This document shows positions 44,160 to 52,764 of a stretch of DNA of 64,000 nt, piece by piece (the stretch's first letter is position 1; the number at the start of each line of letters is the position of its first letter). The DNA is from Hyalangium ruber (GTDB lineage Bacteria > Myxococcota > Myxococcia > Myxococcales > Myxococcaceae), in contig NZ_JAXIVS010000002.1 of assembly GCF_034259325.1 (NCBI RefSeq), positions 620,001 through 684,000 on the forward strand, read 5' to 3'. A model generated the notes under the pieces. That model made no database searches, had not been told where the DNA came from, and saw only the letters and a program-made list of their open reading frames with translations. The position numbers and the translations under genes are program-made.

Positions 44160-45899
44160 GTGGACCTCATCATCGAGAACGGTCGTGTCTTCGATGGGCT
44201 CGGCGGCCCGTCGCGCGAGTGTCACGTAGGTATCCAGGCGGGCACTGTCGCCGCTGTGTCCGAGGCCCCCCTGCCCCGCGCTCCGGGCACGCGGGTCATC
44301 GACGCACGCGGACACTGGGTGATGCCGGGCTTCATCGACCTGCACACCCACTATGACGCGGAGGTGGAGCTGGCGCCCTCGCTCTCCGAGTCGGTGCGGC
44401 ACGGCGTCACCACGGTGGCCCTGGGGAGCTGCTCGCTGAGCCTCGCCCTGGGAACGCCCGAGGACCTGGCGGACATGTTCTGCCGCGTGGAGGCCATCCC
44501 CTACGACACCGTGCGCACGCTGCTCGAGGAGCGCAAGAGCTGGAAGACCCTCGGCGGCTACCTGGAGCACCTGGACTCGCTGCCGTTGGGGCCCAACGTC
44601 ACCTCCTTCCTGGGCCACTCTGCGCTGCGGGCGCACATCATGGGCCTCCACCGCAGCCTGGACCGGCACGAGCGCCCTACCTCGGAAGAGCTCTCGCGCA
44701 TGGAGTCCCTGGTACGCGAGGGGCTGGACCTGGGCTACCTGGGCCTGTCCATCCAGACGCTGCGCTGGGACAAGATGGGCGGCAGCCGCGACATCCGCAG
44801 CCGGCCCCTGCCCTCCACCTTCGCGCGCTGGAGTGAGTACCGCCGCCTCACCCGCCTGCTGCGCGAGCGCGGCCGTGTCTTCCAGGGAGTGCCCAACATC
44901 AGCACCAAGGTGAACGTGCTGCTCTTCCTCTTGGAGAGCGTGGGCCTGCTGCGCAAGCCGCTGAAGACCACCGTCATCTCACTGATGGATCCGCGAGCCA
45001 GTCGCGGCGTCCACCGGCTGGTGGGGCACCTGTCGCGCGCCTTCAACCGGCTGTTGGGCGCGGACTTCCGGTGGCAGGCCTTGCCGGAAGTGTTCGACCT
45101 GTGGGCGGACGGCATCGACCTGGTCGTCTTCGAGGAGTTCGGCGCGGGCACGGCGGCGCTGCACCTCCAGGATGCCGCCTCGCGGGCGGAGCTGTTCAAG
45201 GATGCGGCCTACCGGGAGCGCTTCCGGCGCGAGTGGACCAGCCGCTGGCTGCCCAAGGCCTTCCACCGCGACTTCAATCAGTCGGAGATCCTCCAGTGCC
45301 CGGACGCGAGCCTGGTGGGCAAGTCCTTCGCGCAGGTGGCGAAGGAGCAGGGCCGGCACGTGGTGGACGTCTTCCTGGACCTCGTGGCGACATACGGAGA
45401 GGCGCTGCGCTGGTACACGGTGATGGCCAACGACCGGCCCGAGGAGCTGGACTTCATCTGCCAGCACCCGGACGCGCTGATCGGCTTCTCGGATGCGGGG
45501 GCGCACCTGCGCAACATGGCCCACTACAACTTCCCGCTGCGGCTGCTGCGCCGGGTGCGCGAGGCCGAGAAGCGGGGCCACCCCTTCATGAGCCTGGAGC
45601 GCGCGGTGCATCGGTTGACCGGAGAGATCGGCCAGTGGATGGGGATGGACGCCGGCGTGCTGGCGCCCGGCAAGCGCGCGGACGTGGTGGTGGTGAACCC
45701 CGAGGGGCTGGACGAGCGGCTGGAGGTCGCCACCGAGGCGCCCATGGAGAACTTCGGCGGCTTCGTGCGGCTGGTGCGCCGCAACGACGCCGCCGTGAAG
45801 GCGGTGCTCATCTCCGGCCGCGAGGCGGTACGAGACGGGGCCCTCACCCCTCAGCTCGGCCAGGAGCGCGGCTTCGGGCGGGTGCTGCGCGCGACCTGA
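44160..45899 (+). CDS. N-acyl-D-amino-acid deacylase family amidohydrolase
   Basis: From a GTG at 44160 the product has 579 residues. It is an amidohydrolase with the N-terminal beta-sandwich (IIENGRVFDGLGGPS), the metal motif MPGFIDLHTHYDAE (His62, His64), VTTVALGSCSLSLAL (the cysteine-bearing strand typical of D-aminoacylases), the late FSDAGAHLRNM aspartate motif, and the C-terminal sandwich LAPGKRADVVVVNPEGL. D-aminoacylases release D-amino acids from N-acyl forms; other members act on D-hydantoins or lipids. There is no signal peptide, so it is cytosolic. An active enzyme is likely because all metal ligand positions are present. It precedes two protease lipoprotein genes on the same strand, the first starting 12 bases downstream. 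Confidence 0.85.
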   Translation: MDLIIENGRVFDGLGGPSRECHVGIQAGTVAAVSEAPLPRAPGTRVIDARGHWVMPGFIDLHTHYDAEVELAPSLSESVRHGVTTVALGSCSLSLALGTPEDLADMFCRVEAIPYDTVRTLLEERKSWKTLGGYLEHLDSLPLGPNVTSFLGHSALRAHIMGLHRSLDRHERPTSEELSRMESLVREGLDLGYLGLSIQTLRWDKMGGSRDIRSRPLPSTFARWSEYRRLTRLLRERGRVFQGVPNISTKVNVLLFLLESVGLLRKPLKTTVISLMDPRASRGVHRLVGHLSRAFNRLLGADFRWQALPEVFDLWADGIDLVVFEEFGAGTAALHLQDAASRAELFKDAAYRERFRREWTSRWLPKAFHRDFNQSEILQCPDASLVGKSFAQVAKEQGRHVVDVFLDLVATYGEALRWYTVMANDRPEELDFICQHPDALIGFSDAGAHLRNMAHYNFPLRLLRRVREAEKRGHPFMSLERAVHRLTGEIGQWMGMDAGVLAPGKRADVVVVNPEGLDERLEVATEAPMENFGGFVRLVRRNDAAVKAVLISGREAVRDGALTPQLGQERGFGRVLRAT

Positions 45900-45911
45900 T
45901 AAAAGGCGACC

Positions 45912-46823
45912 ATGCCCTCCCGCTGGACATTCCTTGCACCGCATCTGCTGGCGGCGGTCGCACTGCTGCTCTGCGGAGGATGCAAGGAACGCACTGCCGA
46001 AGTTCCCGTCCCCCGCACACCGGCAGATGCCGGGAGTCGTACTCCCGAGAGGTGGGAGCCCCTCTCCTTCGACAACCGCTTGCTCGCATTGGGTGGAGAG
46101 GTGGACTCCTCCAATCGCTACTCAGCCGCTGTCATGATCGCGGTGAGGTTGGAGGGGGCGGAGACCATGAGATGCGGCGGGGTCGCCATCGGCCGTCGTC
46201 TCGTCCTCACGGCAGGGCACTGTGTCTGTGCTCGACGCAGGTCCCAACTCTCCGGCACCATCGATACGTCGGCATGCGCGACGACCGCCACCGTGGAAAC
46301 AGTCCTCTACAAGCCCACCACGCTCGGCAAGGAGCCCGGCGCCTCGCGCAGGGACGTCTACCAGGGAAGGGTCCGTCCCCATCCCCAGCTCCAGGTTCTC
46401 CTCGATAAGGACGGGCGCGTGGTCTCGAGCCAGGCGGATCTCGCGCTCGTTCTTCTGAACGAAGAACTCGGAGAAGGGGTTCGAGCCGTCTCTCTCGCGG
46501 AGACAGACGTCCGGGTAGGCGAGCCCATCTCCATCGTGGGCTACGGCTACGACGAAGTCTCCAACGTCCATGGAGCAGACCGCCGCATCAGCCGGAACAA
46601 GGCTCTGGCATCCACGGGCGAAATCGTCCGGATCGAACAGCCCGGGCAGCACCGCTATCGGGGAGAAAGTGGCGGCCCCTGTCTCCGCGAAGACGCCCGG
46701 GAATCGGAGCTCGTCGGGGTGTCGAGTCGATACCTGGGAGAAGGCTCAACCTTCACGAGCATCCATGGCTACCGCGGCTGGCTGCGTGACGAACTCCAGC
46801 GCTCGGACACCGTGAAAGACTGA
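45912..46823 (+). CDS. Trypsin-like serine protease lipoprotein (S1), first of a tandem pair
   Basis: The 303-residue protein has a lipoprotein signal ending in LCGGC (Cys24). The S1 catalytic triad is complete: His103 in LTAGHCVC, Asp in SQADLALVLL, and Ser253 in GESGGPC. Extra cysteines (MRCGGV, CVCARR, SACATTATV) could form the usual S1 disulfides. The chain lacks the residue context that defines trypsin specificity in an obvious way, so specificity is not assigned. It should sit on a membrane facing the periplasm or the cell surface. The next gene is a paralogue in the same direction, 13 bases downstream, with the same CVC after the catalytic His. Confidence 0.88.
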   Translation: MPSRWTFLAPHLLAAVALLLCGGCKERTAEVPVPRTPADAGSRTPERWEPLSFDNRLLALGGEVDSSNRYSAAVMIAVRLEGAETMRCGGVAIGRRLVLTAGHCVCARRRSQLSGTIDTSACATTATVETVLYKPTTLGKEPGASRRDVYQGRVRPHPQLQVLLDKDGRVVSSQADLALVLLNEELGEGVRAVSLAETDVRVGEPISIVGYGYDEVSNVHGADRRISRNKALASTGEIVRIEQPGQHRYRGESGGPCLREDARESELVGVSSRYLGEGSTFTSIHGYRGWLRDELQRSDTVKD

Positions 46824-46836
46824 CCGGAGTCAACCC

Positions 46837-47844
46837 ATGCCTCACTCCAGAGCCCAGCTGACGCGCCTCCTCCTGATGCTGCTCGTGTGTCACGGCTGCT
46901 CGTCGAGCGCTCCCGCACTCGGCCCTGAGTTCGAGCACCTCCCACTCGGCCACGAGCTGCCCGTTGTCTCCGAGAGCAAGATCGACAGCCTGAATCGCTA
47001 CCGCTCCACCGTCAAAGTCACCACCACCTTCCTGCATCCAGACACCGGGGCGCTGGTCAAGACGTGTAGCGGCGTCCTCATCCACCATCGCGTGGTCCTG
47101 ACCGCCGGGCACTGTGTCTGTGCCGAGCGCGAACCGGTACCGCCGGAGCCCCAGGGCATCACCCTCATCGACTCCAGATCGAGCTGCGCGAAGGTCGCGA
47201 CCGTTCGACTGCTTACCTACCGACCCATGGAGGTAGAAGCCGAGGAGGTCCTGAGCGTGCCCTCGGATGAGAGCGAGCCCTACCCCGGAGTGGTCCACCC
47301 CAACGAGGACATCCAGATCATCTACAAAGAGGTCGAGACCGACTCCGGTAGAAGGATCAAAGACACGGTAGCCAGCCACGCGGATCTCGCGGTCATCTTC
47401 CTGAAACAGTCGCTTGAGGGCGTGGTCGAACCCGTGCGCCTCGCCAAGGAGCCCGCGCGGAGGAACGAGCAGGTGGTCCTGGTCGGCTATGGCTCCGAGA
47501 CCCTCGTGGGAGGTGCCATCGGCAAGGAGCGTCGCTACGGCGAGAACGACGTCCTGGCCATCAAGAGCGATGGGTCCACGTTCCAGGTCGGCAGGCAGCT
47601 CAACATCCAGGACACCTATGAGGGCGAGAAGCCCGACGTCATCCGCAAGAAAGGCTCCTACGCCACCGCCGGAGATAGCGGCGGGCCCTGCTTCCGGAAG
47701 AGAGGCGCGGGCTTCGAACTCGTCGGGATCGCCAAGTCCACCTTCGCTCCTCCCATCGTGCTGTCGGCATACACGAGCACGCCCCGGTATCTGGGCTGGC
47801 TACGGAAGAAGATCGGCGAGTCCCAAGCCGCCCAAACCGATTAG
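46837..47844 (+). CDS. Trypsin-like serine protease lipoprotein (S1), second of a tandem pair
   Basis: The 335-residue protein is a paralogue of the one before it. It has a lipoprotein signal ending CHGC (Cys21), His92 in LTAGHCVCAE, Asp in SHADLAVIFL and Ser281 in GDSGGPC. It is about 30 residues longer, chiefly in a loop after the His (PPEPQGITLIDSRSSC) and an acidic insertion (EVLSVPSDESEPYPGV). Both paralogues share the SLNRYRS/SSNRYSA opening of the protease domain. Tandem duplication followed by divergence is the likely origin. Its stop overlaps that of the convergent trehalase gene. Confidence 0.88.
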   Translation: MPHSRAQLTRLLLMLLVCHGCSSSAPALGPEFEHLPLGHELPVVSESKIDSLNRYRSTVKVTTTFLHPDTGALVKTCSGVLIHHRVVLTAGHCVCAEREPVPPEPQGITLIDSRSSCAKVATVRLLTYRPMEVEAEEVLSVPSDESEPYPGVVHPNEDIQIIYKEVETDSGRRIKDTVASHADLAVIFLKQSLEGVVEPVRLAKEPARRNEQVVLVGYGSETLVGGAIGKERRYGENDVLAIKSDGSTFQVGRQLNIQDTYEGEKPDVIRKKGSYATAGDSGGPCFRKRGAGFELVGIAKSTFAPPIVLSAYTSTPRYLGWLRKKIGESQAAQTD

Positions 47845-49751
47845 CCGATGGCCCGCAGGGGCTCGTTGCCTCCGGACGGCACGTCGCTGGGGCCCGGCAG
47901 CGGCTCGGCGGGCAGGCCCACGTCGAGCGCCTCGCGCAGTTCCGGGGACAGCCCGTCCATCAGCACCATCACCGACGCGTTCGTCCACGCGAAGCCCAGC
48001 GTCCGCTCGGCGCGCGGCGCCAGGTACGGCCCTCGGTCCGCGCCCTGGTTGCCGTACTCCACCGGCACGTCCACCGAGCGCCGCACCACGTCGTACTTCT
48101 CCTTGATCATCCCGTTGTGGCGGCCCGCCGTGTCCATGATCATCGCCAGCCAGCGGTAGGCCACCTGGTCCGCCTCGGCGTGGAAGCCGTAGCGGCGCAG
48201 CCCCTCCACCGCGATGATCTGGTGAGGCGCCCAGCCAAACGGCCACTCCCACTGCAGGTCCTCTCCCCCGGCCGCCTCGCGCGACTCGCGGGTGGTGGCC
48301 GTCAGCCCTCCAGCCTGCAGGAAGCGCGGCAGCGCGGCGGCCACCGCGGCCGCCTCCTTGCGCGTCGCCCACCCCGTCCACAGCGGATAGAAGGTCGCCA
48401 GCGACTCGTAGCCCGAGCGACGCCCCGCCACGAAGTCGTGGTCGAAGAACATCCCCCGCTCCTCGTCCCAGAAGCGAGCGCGCATCGTCCGCGCACGGGC
48501 CCTCGCCGCCTTCTCGTACTTGGCCGCCCGCAGCGAGTTCTCCCCCTCCACCAACCGGAGGATGCGCGCCAGGTCCATCTCGTACTGGTAGAGCAGCGAG
48601 TTGAGGCACACCGGCTCGTGCTGGTGCGTGGCCGTGCCGAAGCGGTGGCACATGTCCCAGCCGCTCTCGCGGATGGCCCGGTCATGCACGTGGAACTCGG
48701 TGTTGTCCGGCCGCCACAGGTAGTAGCCCGACAGGTCCTCCGCGTCCGGCCCCTCGGCGTCGTCCTTGTAGCGAGACAGCCCGCTCGGCGTGGCGCGCGG
48801 CCCCGTGCGGAACACCGTCTCCAGCTCCTTGATGGCTGCCTTCGCCACCCGCTGCAGCAGCCCGCGATTCGGGCTCGCCGCGTGTACCTCCAGCGCCAGC
48901 CGGGGCATGAGCGGCGGCTGGGTACGCGACAGGTGGTAGCCCAGGTTCGAGTTCGGAATCTTCCCGTAGTGCTCGATGGCGTAGAGCTGGTTCTCCAGCA
49001 TGTCGCGGGCCAGCTCCACTCGCCCCGACGCCATCGCCCCCCGCCCGTTGAAGTAGCTGTCCCAGCCGAACATCTGCACGAAGCGCCCGCCCGGGACGAT
49101 GTAGGGGCGCGGCAGGTACGCCATGCCCGGCTCCTGGTTGAGCCGCTGCCAGTCGGCTGCCTCGCGCGGCGGACGCAGCGCCACCACTTCGATGCCGGTG
49201 CGCACCGCCTGGGCCCGCAGCTTCTTCAGCGCCTTCTTGTCCCCCGCGGGCACGTACACGCGCTGGCGCCCGTCCGGACTCTGCACCGGCATCACCCGCA
49301 GCGCTTCCTTCAGCGAGTCGATGCGGTCCGAGCGGCGCACCAGCCCACCCCAGCTCTGATCCACCAGCCGCCGCAGCGCCACCGTGCGCCGCTCCAGCAT
49401 CCGCGCCACCGGCAGGCCGGGCACATCCCCGCGCCCCTCCAGAATCTCCTCGGCGAGCACGTCCGCCGCGTGCGCCAACCGCTCGGGCCCCGCCAGCTCC
49501 AGTCGCACCCCCGGGCCCAGTTGGATGTCCACCGCGAAGCGCAGGTTGCTGGCCCGCGCCCGCTCCGCGTCTCGCGCGGTGATGCACCCATCCCGATCGA
49601 GATCCAACGCCATCAACACCTCGTACGCCAGGCGCGCGGTGAAGGTGCTCGGAGACAGGGGCCGTGGCGAAGCATCGGCCACGGAGGGACGATCCAGCGG
49701 CGCGCTCAGCGCACGCACGGAGACAGAACGAGAAGCAGTCGGGGAGGACAT
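47841..49751 (-). CDS. GH37 trehalase with neutral-trehalase-type calcium loop
   Basis: The 636-residue protein is a glycoside hydrolase of family 37, which splits trehalose into two glucoses. Signature 1 is PGGRFVQMFGWDSYF (220-234), signature 2 QWEWPFGWAP. The catalytic acid Asp is in RESGWDMCHRF and the base Glu is expected in IKEKYDV. Before the catalytic domain, residues 50-61 read DLDRDGCITARD, an EF-hand-like loop with Asp at positions 1, 3, 5 and 12, and a YVPAG...LNQEPGMAYLP stretch follows. Both resemble the layout of fungal neutral trehalases, which carry a calcium loop of this kind. No signal peptide is present, so it is cytosolic. The ATG at 49751 is preferred; the longer frame adds unlikely sequence. 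Trehalose is a stress and spore sugar in myxobacteria. Confidence 0.87.
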   Translation of the reverse strand: MSSPTASRSVSVRALSAPLDRPSVADASPRPLSPSTFTARLAYEVLMALDLDRDGCITARDAERARASNLRFAVDIQLGPGVRLELAGPERLAHAADVLAEEILEGRGDVPGLPVARMLERRTVALRRLVDQSWGGLVRRSDRIDSLKEALRVMPVQSPDGRQRVYVPAGDKKALKKLRAQAVRTGIEVVALRPPREAADWQRLNQEPGMAYLPRPYIVPGGRFVQMFGWDSYFNGRGAMASGRVELARDMLENQLYAIEHYGKIPNSNLGYHLSRTQPPLMPRLALEVHAASPNRGLLQRVAKAAIKELETVFRTGPRATPSGLSRYKDDAEGPDAEDLSGYYLWRPDNTEFHVHDRAIRESGWDMCHRFGTATHQHEPVCLNSLLYQYEMDLARILRLVEGENSLRAAKYEKAARARARTMRARFWDEERGMFFDHDFVAGRRSGYESLATFYPLWTGWATRKEAAAVAAALPRFLQAGGLTATTRESREAAGGEDLQWEWPFGWAPHQIIAVEGLRRYGFHAEADQVAYRWLAMIMDTAGRHNGMIKEKYDVVRRSVDVPVEYGNQGADRGPYLAPRAERTLGFAWTNASVMVLMDGLSPELREALDVGLPAEPLPGPSDVPSGGNEPLRAIG

Positions 49752-49844
49752 CCAGAGGGACCTTCGGCTCAAGACGAGCCTAAAGGTACACGAGTCCCCC
49801 TGTCGGAATGGAGAGCTAGCCTTCCAGTCTGCTCGCTTGGGCGA

Positions 49845-49879
49845 TTGATTGCAACCCAAAAAATTGGGCCTCCAATCAA
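49845..49879. promoter_or_regulatory. Nested inverted repeat in a divergent promoter region
   Basis: TTGATTG (49845-49851) is mirrored by CAATCAA (49873-49879), and inside it CCCAA/TTGGG (49855-49868) forms a second palindrome around AAAA. The element is AT-rich in a GC-rich genome and lies in the 263-base space between the trehalase start (49751) and the lipoprotein start (50015). It could be an operator or an RNA hairpin. No other feature was seen in that gap. Confidence 0.4.
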
Positions 49880-50014
49880 CACCCGGACATTTCACTGTCC
49901 CCCGGATACCAATTCCGCTTCGCGGGGGGGGACCATACCTGGGAGGCCACCTGCCCGCCGTGGGATCCTCTCGGTCAGGGTCTCGGGCAAGGCGGATCCT
50001 GAAGGGACAATACC

Positions 50015-51028
50015 GTGAGAAGTCATCTGTTTTGGCGGGGAGCCTGCGCGCTCATCCTGGCGGTGGGGCTCGTCGCGTGCGGGGAGGAACCCCAGGGCAC
50101 GGGCGGTCAGTTGCAGGCGCTCTACATCCACCCTCCGGGTTACATGGTGGCCGCGGGCCTGTGGACGCGCGTGGAGATTCCGGACCGGCGCTACTTCCCG
50201 ATCGGCGCCAACCGCTCCTCCGCGACGCGCACCGCCTCGTGGGACTTCAATGACACCACCCTGGAGATCGACGCGCCAACGGGGTTCGACTTCGAGGTGA
50301 GCTCGGTGACGAACTCGGACTCGGAGGAGGCCCAGGACTTCCGCGAGCGCCATGACGCCGGGGGCTTCATCCTGCGCACGATGTGCAACGCCGAGGCGGG
50401 CTTCCCCCACGACATTCACCTGCGGGTGAAGAAGGGCGCGGAGGTGCGCTACGAGGACATCTTCACCCTGACGTGCCACAACCCCACGCGGCTGCGGCTG
50501 CTGGGACTGACGCCGGGACGCTACATGGTGGGAGGCCGGGTGCTGACCGAGGTGCGCCTCACCGTGACGACGGCCCTGGGCCCCACGCCGCTGGGAGGCG
50601 AGGGGCTCGCGCTCACCGACCGCAAGGGCCTGCTCCAGATCGAGTCCTCTTCCCAGGTGGCGCGGACCCACATCGCGCTGCTCGAGGTGGTGGCCCCCGG
50701 CTCCGAGCCGGAGATCTCCTTCGAGAACGTCCGCTCCCGGCTGCCCATGGAGACGGTCGCGGTCGAACAGGATGCCTGGCGGCTCGAGCTCGGGGCGGCG
50801 CAGCCCGACACCGAGGGCCCGAACGTGAACTGGTGGACGCTGCCGGTCCAGGCGTTCGACGCGAAGGGCGAGCTGTTCGGCCTGCACACCTGCTCGTGGG
50901 AAATCACCACGGTGGGAGGCACCACGCTCAAGATGTCTGGCTGCCTGGCCACGGTGCGTGGCCCCAGCGCGCCAGCGCGCGCGTGTGTGAAGACGATGGG
51001 CAAGGATGTCTGCCGCGACTACCTATAG
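50015..51028 (+). CDS. Lipoprotein of unknown function
   Basis: A GTG at 50015 with a GAAGGGA ribosome site upstream starts this 337-residue protein. The signal peptide ends in the lipobox LVAC (Cys22). The mature part looks all-beta, with two or three Ig-like or C2-like sections (YIHPPGYMVAAGLWTRVEI, YMVGGRVLTEVRLTVTTAL, INVRSR-like strands) and four C-terminal cysteines (HTCSWEITT, SGCLATV, ARACVK, DVCRDYL) likely paired as disulfides. No family is recognised. It ends 46 bases before xdhC, in the same direction, but a shared function is not suggested by sequence. Confidence 0.78.
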   Translation: MRSHLFWRGACALILAVGLVACGEEPQGTGGQLQALYIHPPGYMVAAGLWTRVEIPDRRYFPIGANRSSATRTASWDFNDTTLEIDAPTGFDFEVSSVTNSDSEEAQDFRERHDAGGFILRTMCNAEAGFPHDIHLRVKKGAEVRYEDIFTLTCHNPTRLRLLGLTPGRYMVGGRVLTEVRLTVTTALGPTPLGGEGLALTDRKGLLQIESSSQVARTHIALLEVVAPGSEPEISFENVRSRLPMETVAVEQDAWRLELGAAQPDTEGPNVNWWTLPVQAFDAKGELFGLHTCSWEITTVGGTTLKMSGCLATVRGPSAPARACVKTMGKDVCRDYL

Positions 51029-51074
51029 AGAGAGAGGCTAGAGTGCCCCTCCCCACCGCCACAGGAGACGAGAC

Positions 51075-52187
51075 GTGAAGGAGCTCGAGGACATCCTCCG
51101 GGCGCGCGCGCGCGCTTCGGGCCCGCTGGTGCTGGCCACCGTGGTGGCCGTGTCGGGCTCGGCCTACCGCCGGCCCGGAGCGCGCATGCTGATGGGCGAG
51201 GACGGCTGGCTCTCGGGAGGCGTGAGCGGCGGGTGCCTGGAGGGTGACATCGTCCGCAAGGCGTTCTTCTGGACGGCCCAGGGCCCGCGCGTGCTGCGCT
51301 ACGACTCCACGGGAGACAACGCCGAGGACGAGGGCGGCCTGTCCTTCGCGCTCGGGTGCAACGGCGTGGTGGACGTGCTGCTGGAGCGCTGGGAGCCCGG
51401 GCCGATGGATCCGCTCGCCTTCGTCGACGAGGCGCGGCGACAGTCGCGGCGCGCGGTGGTGGCCACGGTGTACCAGGGGCCCTCGAGCGCCCTGGGCGCG
51501 CGGTTGCTGCTGCGGGACGACGGCGTGGAGGCCAGCAACCTCTCGGGGCCGCTGAGGGACGCGGTGCGCACGGCGGCCGGCGAGGCGCTGGCGGTGGGAC
51601 GCACCTGGAGCGGCCCGTGCGGCGGCGCGGACGTGCTGGTGGAGGTGGTGGATCCGCCCACGCCGGTGGTGGTGTTCGGCGGCGGCTTCGACGTGGCGCC
51701 GGTGGTGACGCAGGCGGTGAGCCTCGGCTGGCACGTCACCGTGGTGGCCGACAAGCCCGCCGAGACGTTGCGGCGGCGCTTCCCCAAGGCCCACGCCGTG
51801 GTGGCCTCCAAGGCCGTCGAGGTGCTGGAGAAGGTGACTCTGTCGCCGCGCACCCTGGCGGTGGTGATGACGCACAGCCTGCCGCAGGACCGTGAGCTGC
51901 TCGCCCGGCTGCTGCCCCAGCCGGTGCGCTACCTGGGCGTGCTGGGGCCGCGCTCACGCACGGACCGCCTGTTGGCGGAGCTGTCCCCCGCGCCGATGGC
52001 CGCGCACCTCGACAAGCTGCATGCGCCCATCGGGTTGGACGTGGGCGCCGAGGGGCCGGAGGAAGTGGCCCTCTCCATCGTGGCTGAGCTGCGCGCGGTG
52101 CTGGCCGAGCGCGAGGGCGGCAAGCTGCGCGAGCGGCAGGCACCCATCCACGCTCCCGCCTCTCCGGAGATGCGGAGGCTTGCGTGA
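51075..52187 (+). CDS. xdhC: XdhC/CoxF family molybdenum-enzyme maturation protein
   Basis: The 370-residue protein has the two XdhC parts: the N-terminal segment VVAVSGSAYRRPGARMLM and GVSGGCLEGDIVRKAF, and the C-terminal Rossmann domain VVVFGGGFDVAPVVTQAV, VVMTHSLPQDRELLARLL and YLGVLGPRSRTDRLL. XdhC binds the molybdenum cofactor, helps its sulfuration and passes it to xanthine dehydrogenase-type hydroxylases. The mocA-like gene overlaps its stop by four bases (GTGA), so both are made together. The hydroxylase genes they serve (large, FAD and 2Fe-2S subunits) are not in the window. Confidence 0.9.
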   Translation: MKELEDILRARARASGPLVLATVVAVSGSAYRRPGARMLMGEDGWLSGGVSGGCLEGDIVRKAFFWTAQGPRVLRYDSTGDNAEDEGGLSFALGCNGVVDVLLERWEPGPMDPLAFVDEARRQSRRAVVATVYQGPSSALGARLLLRDDGVEASNLSGPLRDAVRTAAGEALAVGRTWSGPCGGADVLVEVVDPPTPVVVFGGGFDVAPVVTQAVSLGWHVTVVADKPAETLRRRFPKAHAVVASKAVEVLEKVTLSPRTLAVVMTHSLPQDRELLARLLPQPVRYLGVLGPRSRTDRLLAELSPAPMAAHLDKLHAPIGLDVGAEGPEEVALSIVAELRAVLAEREGGKLRERQAPIHAPASPEMRRLA

Positions 52188-52756
52188 GGGTGGCCGGGGT
52201 GGTGCTCGCCGCGGGGGGCTCCTCGCGGCTGGGGCGCCCCAAGCAGCTGCTCGTGCATGAGGGCAGGACGCTGGTGCGCCGCGTGGCCGAGGCGGCCGTG
52301 GCGGCGGGGCTCTCTCCGGTGGTGGTGGTGCTCGGCGCCCGCGCCGAGGAGGTGGCCTCCGAGCTGGCGGGGCTCCCCGTGCGCACCGTCCACAACCCGG
52401 CGTGGGAGGCCGGAATGGGCAGCTCGCTCCACGTGGGCGTGCGGGCGCTCGGCGAGCCGGTGGACGCGGCGCTGGTGATGCTGTGCGATCAGCTCCGCGT
52501 GGATGCCGCGCACCTCCAGGCGTTGGCGGAGACCTTCGCGCGCACGGGCGCCCCCATCGTGGCCTCGGGCTACGGCGACACGCGCGGGGTGCCCGCGCTG
52601 TTTGCTCGCTCCGTCTTCCCCGAACTGGAGGCGCTCGGAGCGGACCAGGGGGCGCGCGGGGTGATTGCCCACGAGCCCTCCCGCGTGGTGGAGGTGGCCC
52701 TACCGGGCGGCGTCGAGGACATCGACACCGCCTCGGACTTGAGCCGCCTGCGCTGA
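52184..52756 (+). CDS. mocA: MocA-type molybdenum cofactor cytidylyltransferase (NTP transferase)
   Basis: The 190-residue protein starts at a GTG that overlaps the xdhC stop. It is a compact nucleotidyltransferase: VVLAAGGSSRLGRPKQLL (nucleotide loop), VVVLGARAEEVASELA, HNPAWEAGMGSSLHVG, LVMLCDQLRVDAAHLQAL and a final DIDTASDLSRL. This pattern fits MocA, which adds CMP to molybdopterin for xanthine-dehydrogenase-type enzymes; pairing with XdhC supports that over other NTP transferases. It ends nine bases before the convergent lipoprotein gene. Confidence 0.88.
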   Translation: MRVAGVVLAAGGSSRLGRPKQLLVHEGRTLVRRVAEAAVAAGLSPVVVVLGARAEEVASELAGLPVRTVHNPAWEAGMGSSLHVGVRALGEPVDAALVMLCDQLRVDAAHLQALAETFARTGAPIVASGYGDTRGVPALFARSVFPELEALGADQGARGVIAHEPSRVVEVALPGGVEDIDTASDLSRLR

Positions 52757-52764
52757 GGTCTGCC

